From NCBI GenBank assembly GCA_025345505.1, contig JANVCC010000018.1:7736316-7800315 (forward strand): a stretch of 64,000 bases of DNA, in the 5' to 3' direction. The notes beneath the pieces are model-generated. The model saw only the letters and a program-made list of their open reading frames with translations. It was not told the DNA's origin and did not search any database. This DNA is from Todiramphus chloris collaris (lineage: Eukaryota; Chordata; Aves; Coraciiformes; Alcedinidae). The position numbers and the translations under genes were made by a program. Below, piece by piece: positions 58,860-64,000 of this stretch; the stretch's first letter is position 1; every line of letters starts with the position of its first letter.

Positions 58860-59990
58860 CTGTAAGGCACCTTCTGAATCTTCAAGTCCCTGTATTTTTT
58901 GTCAACTGTATCACATAATACTGCTGTGATACTTAAAACTAGGACTTTTCCCATACTGGATATTTTGAAAGATTGTTGCAGAATTTTAATTTATATATGG
59001 TTAAAAACACCTTTCTGGTTATCAGTCTTAATATGCTCATTGCAAATTTATTCCCGTTTTCTCTAATACATACACCAACTTTATCCTAGTTTGTCATAAG
59101 TAAATAACATATGCTTTCTTAGACTTGCATTTTTCATGCTACATAGACAAAGCTATTTCAGTTCCGAGTCATAAAATAGACCCTCCTTCCACTTTACTAT
59201 TCTTACAGTTTTTCTTTATTCCAGGTAACACAAAGAATATTTCCTTAATTCCTTTGGATATACCTTACACATTTTTCATCACAAACTTCTATTTTCACAT
59301 TATTTTGGAATCAACTAATATGTTCAGATATATTTCCTCCTCACATGTTTCCAAAGGCTGGCCTCAAAGTAAAGCAATAAATCTTGTTATTAGTGTAAAA
59401 GTTCACGACCATGCACACAGGTATACTAAAATGGCCTCTGTTCTGTAAGTCCTGTTCTGAAGGTTGTTCAGTTGCTCCTGAATATTTTCACACCCCCCAC
59501 TATACAGATGATGTCTCTCAACATCTTTTCAGCTATGAATTTCATTAGTTTACATCTATTTCACAGAAAGACCTTAATGAAAGTACGTGATAAGATTAAT
59601 CTCAAGATCAGTCTTTGAAGAGACTACAAGCAACCTTTCCCCATTCTGAAATGCCCCTTTCTAATAATATCCATTTTTGTCTCCCTTTTCCTGTCTTTTA
59701 CTCATATTACATTTTTAGGTCTAATCCCTATGTTATCCACTTTAACTAGCAATTTTGTATCTGACACTGTATCAAATGATTTACTGAAGCCTAGACAGAT
59801 TAGATCTACTCTGTGTCCTTTATCTAGAAAATCAGCTATCACAGAAAGATATCAAGTTACTATGACACCATCTGTCTTCATAAACCTTTGTTATATTTTG
59901 ATTATATTTTCCAATTACCTTCATATCTTTAATTATTATTACCTTAAAATAAATTTGAGATTTCTTTGCACAATGGAACACAGGGCATCA
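58860..59990 (-). mobile_element. Ancient CR1/L3-like LINE relic
   Basis: The best part is 59735-59930, where the plus strand reads ATCAAATGATTTACTGAAGCC, TAGACAGATTAGATCTACTC, TCAAGTTACTATGACACCATC and TTCATAAACC. This is the reverse complement of the conserved reverse transcriptase section after motif A of old amniote CR1/L3 elements. Weaker matches at 58865-59100 (TGGTTATCAGTCTTAATATGC, AAATTTATTCCCGTTTTC) fit the 3' end of the same type of element. The span between is too decayed to be sure that it is a single copy. Confidence 0.55.
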
Positions 59991-60413
59991 GAGCAGCAGC
60001 AGTGTGATCGTATTATTTTCTCCTTTGTTATGTATAGGATAGTCATATACCTGACAAAATAAAAGTGTTTCAAGGAAAATGTACAGTGCACTACTATTTT
60101 TATCTGTAAGCATACCTGCAAAAAAAGAAGTTAAAAAAAAAAAAAAGCAGTCTATATGAATATATCCTGTTCTTGAAATTTGCCTTGAAGTTATGAGATA
60201 AAAAGTTCCCATCTTTCTACATACTGTGTAAGTCTCAGAGATGGCTTCAAGGCTATATATTTATCTACACTAAAAATAAGTTAGGTACATGATTTCACAT
60301 AGCTGCAAATGTCCAACACTCCTAAAATAAGATGTATATTCCTAAACCACTTAAGTATTTTTCAAACTATCACATGCAACTTCAACATGACCAGAAAATC
60401 AGAGAATGAGAGA
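59991..60413. other. Spacer, nothing recognised
   Basis: AT-rich sequence with A13-like runs near 60137. No feature is supported. Confidence 0.45.
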
Positions 60414-61040
60414 ATCATCAAATCATAGAATTATTTCAATTGGAAAGATCATCTAGTCCCAACCCCACAGCCACTGTCAGGGACACCTTCCAATAAACCA
60501 GGCTGCTCAAAGCCCCAACCAACCTGGCTTTGAACATTTCCAAGGAGAGGTCAACCACAATACCTCTAGGCAACCTGTTCCAGTGCCTTACCACCCTCAC
60601 AGTGAAGAACATCTTCCTTACATCTAATCTAAGTCTACCCTCTTTCAGTTTAAAGCTATTAGCCCTTATACTGTCATGACATGCCTTTGCAAAAAAAATC
60701 CTCCCCATCTTTCCTGGAGTCTTCCTTTAATTCCTGCAGGCTGCTCTAAAGTCTCCCTGGAGCCATCTGTTCTCCAGGCTGAACAGACTCAACTCTCTCA
60801 GCCTGTCCTCATAAGGGATGTGCTTCAGCCTTCTGATCATCTTCATGGGCCTCCCCTGGACTTGGTTGGACTTCTCTGCTCCCCAGACCTGAACACAGTA
60901 CTCCAGGTAGGGTGTCATGAGAGTGGAGTAGAGGGTTAGAATCACTTCCCTTGACCTGTTGGTCATACTTCTTTTGATGCAGCATAGAATACAATTGCCT
61001 TTCTGGGCTACAAACACACATTACCAGTTCATGTTGAGCA

Positions 61041-61483
61041 CGAGGATGATCAGAGAGCTGGAGCACCTCTCCTATGAGGACAGACTGAAACAGTTGGCGT
61101 TGTTCAGTCTGGAAAAGAGAAGGCTCCAGGGAGACCTTCTTGTGGCCTTCCAGTATCTGAAGGGGGCTACAAGAAAGCTGGTGAAGGACTTTTTAGGCTG
61201 TCGGGCAGTGGTAGGACTAGAGGGAATGGATTAAAGCTAGAGATAGGTCGATTCAGGTTAGACATTAGGAAGAATTTCTCTACCATGAGGGTGGTGGGAC
61301 ACTGGAACAGGTTGCCCAGAGAAGTGTTGGAAGCTCCATCCTTGGAATTTTTTAAGCCCAGGCTGGATAGGGCTCTGAGCAACCTGATCTAGTGGGAAGT
61401 GTCCCTGCCACTGGCAGGGGGATTAGAACTAGATGATCTTTAAGGTCCCTTCCAACCCTTACAATTCTATGATTTTATGATTC
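61041..61483 (+). mobile_element. CR1 LINE (plus) inserted into the minus-strand CR1
   Basis: A 5'-truncated CR1 of 440 bases starting at the codons RMIRELEHLSYEDRL (61041) and reading [22 protein letters not shown]. It continues through a well-kept C-terminus (FRLDIRKNFSTMRVVGHWNR in pieces) and 3' UTR (CAACCTGATCTAGTGGGAAG) to the tail ATTCTATGATTTTATGATT (61464-61482). It is close in wording to the copy at 62915-64000 and so belongs to the younger subfamily. It is head to head with the 60414-61040 piece of its host. Confidence 0.92.
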
Positions 61484-61499
61484 TTGTCAACCCTCACTC

Positions 61500-62640
61500 C
61501 CAAGTTCCTCTACTCTTTCTCACCATCCTCTTTGCTTCTCCAAGCATTGAAAACTCGCTATGTCCACGGTGGTCTCCAACCTTCACATGATGCACAAGTC
61601 CTCTGTTCACAAAAAACAGGTCTGGCAGGCAGCCTTCCCTAGTTGTCTCACCCTCTGTCTGTGTCAGGAAATAATCTTCCACAGACTCAAGGAGCTTCCT
61701 GAAGTGTTTTCTCTCTTCTGTATTCTATTTCCAGCAGATATCTGAAGTCCCCCACAAGAAGAAGGGTTAGCGATTGTGAGATGTCTCCCAGCTCTTTATA
61801 GAATATCAGTCCTGCTTGGATGATTTATAACAGACTCCCACCATGATAACTGCTTTGTTGGTCTTCCTTCTGATTCTTTCCCATAAACACTCAACCCTAT
61901 CATCACCATCATTATACTCAAGACAAAGCACTCCCCAACGTACAGGGCCATTCTGCCGCCTCTCCTTCCTAGTCTATCCCTTTTGAAGAGTTTGTAGCCA
62001 TCCAACACAGCACTACAGTTGTGTGAGTCAGCATGTTTCTGTGACGGCAACTATATCATGATTTTCTTGCTGCACAATGGCATCCAGCTCCTCCTCTTTG
62101 TTGTCCATGTTGCTTGCACTGGTGTAGGTGCCCTTCAGTTGGACTATTGATTCCATCACCTTTCTGCGGGGAAGAAGACCTAATTCCTACCTCACCATTC
62201 CCAGGTGCTTCTGTGATTTCTAGCCCATCAATAATTCTTGTGTCTTTGCTATCACATGACACTCTGTCCCCTATCTCCACTGGGATGACAGACCAAAGGA
62301 CTCCTCTAGCACACCATCCCACAAATATTGTTGTGCTGCCCCCAAGAATGCTTGGGCTTATCCCTTTCCCCCTTCAAATCTAGTGTAAAACTCTTATGAT
62401 GAGCCCTGTTAACTCCTGTGAAAAAAAAACCTTCCCCCCTCTTTGCCACTTGTGTAGCCCAAGTGTCACTAGCAGGCCTGGTGTTGTGTAAACCGACCCA
62501 TGATCAGAAAGTCCTTCCAGTAGAACCAGTCTCAGAGCCAGATACTGATCTGATGGGTATGCCCTTTTCTTCTCTCATTATTCTCTACAACTGGAGGGAT
62601 AGAGGAGAACACTACTTGTGCTCCTGATCCCTTAAACCAG
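61500..62640 (-). pseudogene. CR1 ORF1 C-terminus and ORF2 endonuclease remnant
   Basis: In transcription order the minus strand first shows the end of the ORF1 esterase region (VVFSSIP-type codons near 62600, then FDHGS). After a spacer the ORF2 start reads NKEEELDAIVQQENHDI (about 62095-62050), then GYKLFKRDRLGRRGGRMALYVGE (in pieces, about 62000-61925), then LVGDFR-like codons broken by a stop near 61760. It ends with FLTQTEGETTREGCLPDLFFVNRG (in pieces, 61680-61600). The ELDAIV, RRDR and DLLFVNR-type blocks are diagnostic of CR1 endonuclease. Several frameshifts and stops are present. Confidence 0.8.
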
Positions 62641-62914
62641 TCATCATGTTGATACCAGAGAAGAGGAAATATAATTCCCATAACATATTTATGCATTTCC
62701 TTGGCATAGCAAAACTCGAACCTTAGACATTGCTAACCTCAGTATTCAAGATTTCTAGAAAAAATGGATTCTATAGAAATGGAGAAAAGAGGAGAAAAAA
62801 TCCCCTTCCTTATCTCTAAGTTTTATTCCTATTTTTGTCATAATTCTTTTGTTTCACATAAAGCAAGAACTGTTTTCTCCTACAGGTATCTTTAAGATTT
62901 ATATTGTTATATAA
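62641..62914. other. Spacer between CR1 copies
   Basis: AT-rich sequence with no recognisable feature. Confidence 0.5.
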
Positions 62915-64000
62915 AGCGAAGAGCAACAAACATCATTTACCTGGACCCGAGCAAAGCCTTTTTACACTGTCCCGCACAACATCCTGGTCTCCAAGCTGGT
63001 AAAATATGGGTTCAATGAATGGACAATTCAGTGGGTAAAGAACTGGCTTGATGGCTGCATCCAAAGAGTGTCTGGCAATGGGGCCATGTCCAAGTGGAGG
63101 CCAGTGACAAGTCCCACAAGAGATCAGTACTGGGACCAGTCTTATTTAACATCTTTGTCAGAGACATGGACAGTGGCATTGAGTGCACCCTCAGCAAGTT
63201 TGCTGACAACACCAAGTTGTTTGGTGTGGCTGACACACTGAAGGGTAGGGATGCCCTCCAGAGGGACCTTGACAGTCTGGAGAGGTGGGCCCATGCCAGC
63301 CTCATGGGGTTCAACAAGATAAAGTGAAAGGTCCTCCATCTGGGTCAGGACAATCCCAGACACCGATGAAGGCTGGTCAATGACTGGCTTGAGAGCAGCC
63401 CTGAAGAAAAGGACTTGGGAGTACTGGTAGATGAGAAACTCAACATAAGCCATCAGTGTGCTCTTGCAGCCCAGAAAGCCAATTGTATCCTGCGCTGCAT
63501 CAAGAGAAGCATGGCCAGCAGGTCGAGGGAAGTGATTCTCCCCCTCTGCTCCACTCTCGTGAGACAGCACCTGGAGCACTGCATCCAGTTCTGGAGCCCC
63601 TATTATGGGAAAGATATGGACATGCTGGAACATGTCCAGAGAAGGGCCACGAGGATGATCAGAGGGCTGGAGCACCTCTCCTATGGGGACAGACTGAGAC
63701 AGTTGGGGTTGTTCGGTCTGGAGAAGAGAAGGCTTTGGGGAGACCTTGTTGTGGCCTTCCAGTATCTGAAGGGGGCAACAAGAAAGCTGGGGAGGGACTT
63801 TTTAGGACATCAGGAAGTGTCAGGACTAGAGGGAGTGGATCAAAACTAGAGGTGAGTAGATTCAGGTTAGACAGTAAGAAGAATATCTTCCCCGAGAGGG
63901 TGGTGAGACACTGGAACAGGTTGCCCAGAGAGGTGGCAGAACCCCCATCCCTGGAAGTTTTAAGGACAAGTTGGATGGTTGAGCACCTGATCTAGTGGGA
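62915..64000 (+). mobile_element. CR1 LINE, younger copy running off the window edge
   Basis: A plus-strand CR1 beginning just before motif A of the reverse transcriptase and continuing to the 3' UTR (CACCTGATCTAGTGGGA at the last bases). The final 80 or so bases with the tail lie outside the window. Sequence is cleaner than in most other copies: a 144-codon and a 179-codon frame overlap at 63415-63995. It shares wording ([14 protein letters not shown]) with the copy at 61041-61483. Confidence 0.93.
62940..63850 (+). pseudogene. CR1 ORF2: reverse transcriptase palm and C-terminal domain
   Basis: Motif A reads [11 protein letters not shown] (about 62957-62990): the first aspartate is kept and the second is changed to tyrosine. 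The frame then shifts near 63115, so the GVPQGS block is lost. After [20 protein letters not shown] motif C reads FADNTK (63199-63216), with the second aspartate replaced by asparagine. [14 protein letters not shown] follows (about 63247-63290), then a stop near 63327. The open frame 63415-63849 has [61 protein letters not shown] and [15 protein letters not shown]. The catalytic pair is broken, so it cannot be active. Confidence 0.88.

Larger units (their letters stand above)
60414..62640 (-). mobile_element. CR1 LINE (minus) lacking reverse transcriptase, split by a plus-strand CR1
   Basis: One minus-strand CR1 in two pieces, 61484-62640 (end of ORF1 and the endonuclease) and 60414-61040 (ORF2 C-terminus and 3' UTR). 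On the minus strand the left piece ends TTGGGAGTGAGGGTTGACAAG and the right piece resumes GCTCAACATGAACTGG; these are consecutive in CR1, so the host was continuous before the plus-strand CR1 landed. Within the 61484-62640 piece the endonuclease (ending MVRKSR, about 61515) runs almost directly into that later ORF2 sequence, so the reverse transcriptase was already deleted. The 3' tail is AATCATAGAATTA (60419-60431) on the plus strand. Confidence 0.83.

Noticed and set aside
1-64000. CRISPR arrays, operons, prophage or bacterial-type systems
   Set aside because: No regularly spaced direct repeats and no prokaryotic gene organisation; the repeat families are those of vertebrate nuclear DNA.

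Overview
This looks like bird nuclear DNA (possibly another archosaur or turtle). The evidence is about twenty separable CR1-family LINE insertions, several ending in the 8-base ATTCTATG/ATTCTGTG tail repeat typical of CR1, plus two LTR families that look avian. I found no host protein-coding gene, rRNA, tRNA or CRISPR array that I can support. The window is best read as intergenic or deep intronic sequence, AT-rich, with most recognisable content derived from retrotransposons. Adding up the intervals listed, CR1 and LTR sequence covers about a quarter of the window, which is high for a bird. Lineages with CR1 expansions (for example woodpeckers) would fit, but I cannot name the species.

Layout. 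1-5.5 kb: no recognisable feature. 5.5-10.7 kb: four CR1 copies, including a nearly full-length minus-strand copy (7207-9610) with ORF1 (coiled coil plus SGNH/GDSL esterase-like domain) and an ORF2 that has lost its reverse transcriptase. 13.1-18.0 kb: one old plus-strand CR1 broken by three later insertions: an LTR in ORF1 (13474-13932), a second CR1 in the endonuclease (about 14570-15913) and a 348-base solo LTR with a perfect 6-base target duplication near the 3' end (17439-17786). 19.6-29.9 kb: two small CR1 fragments, a long imperfect inverted repeat (23265-23552), A/C-rich tracts and a 256-base polypyrimidine tract (26046-26301). 29.9-33.2 kb: a CR1 with the longest open frame of the window (288 codons of reverse transcriptase), itself interrupted by another CR1, then a further CR1. 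34.5-36.4 kb: an antisense LTR of the same family as 13474-13932, split by about 1.35 kb of nested CR1s. 38.9-40.9 kb: two older minus-strand CR1s. 41-60 kb: mostly unannotated, with relics of much older repeats (CR1/L3-like and MIR-like CORE-SINE) and one cluster of POU/homeodomain-type motifs near 48.5 kb. 60.4-64.0 kb: a minus-strand CR1 interrupted by a plus-strand CR1, then a younger-looking plus-strand CR1 that runs off the window edge.

Nothing here is an operon or a functional system. The elements relate to one another as layers of insertion that can be put in time order. None of the CR1 copies can be autonomous as read: all carry frameshifts, stops, truncations or lost catalytic residues. 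The most informative content is the nested architecture, the recurrent CR1 copies lacking reverse transcriptase, the clean LTR boundaries, and a few unexplained structures outside the repeats.
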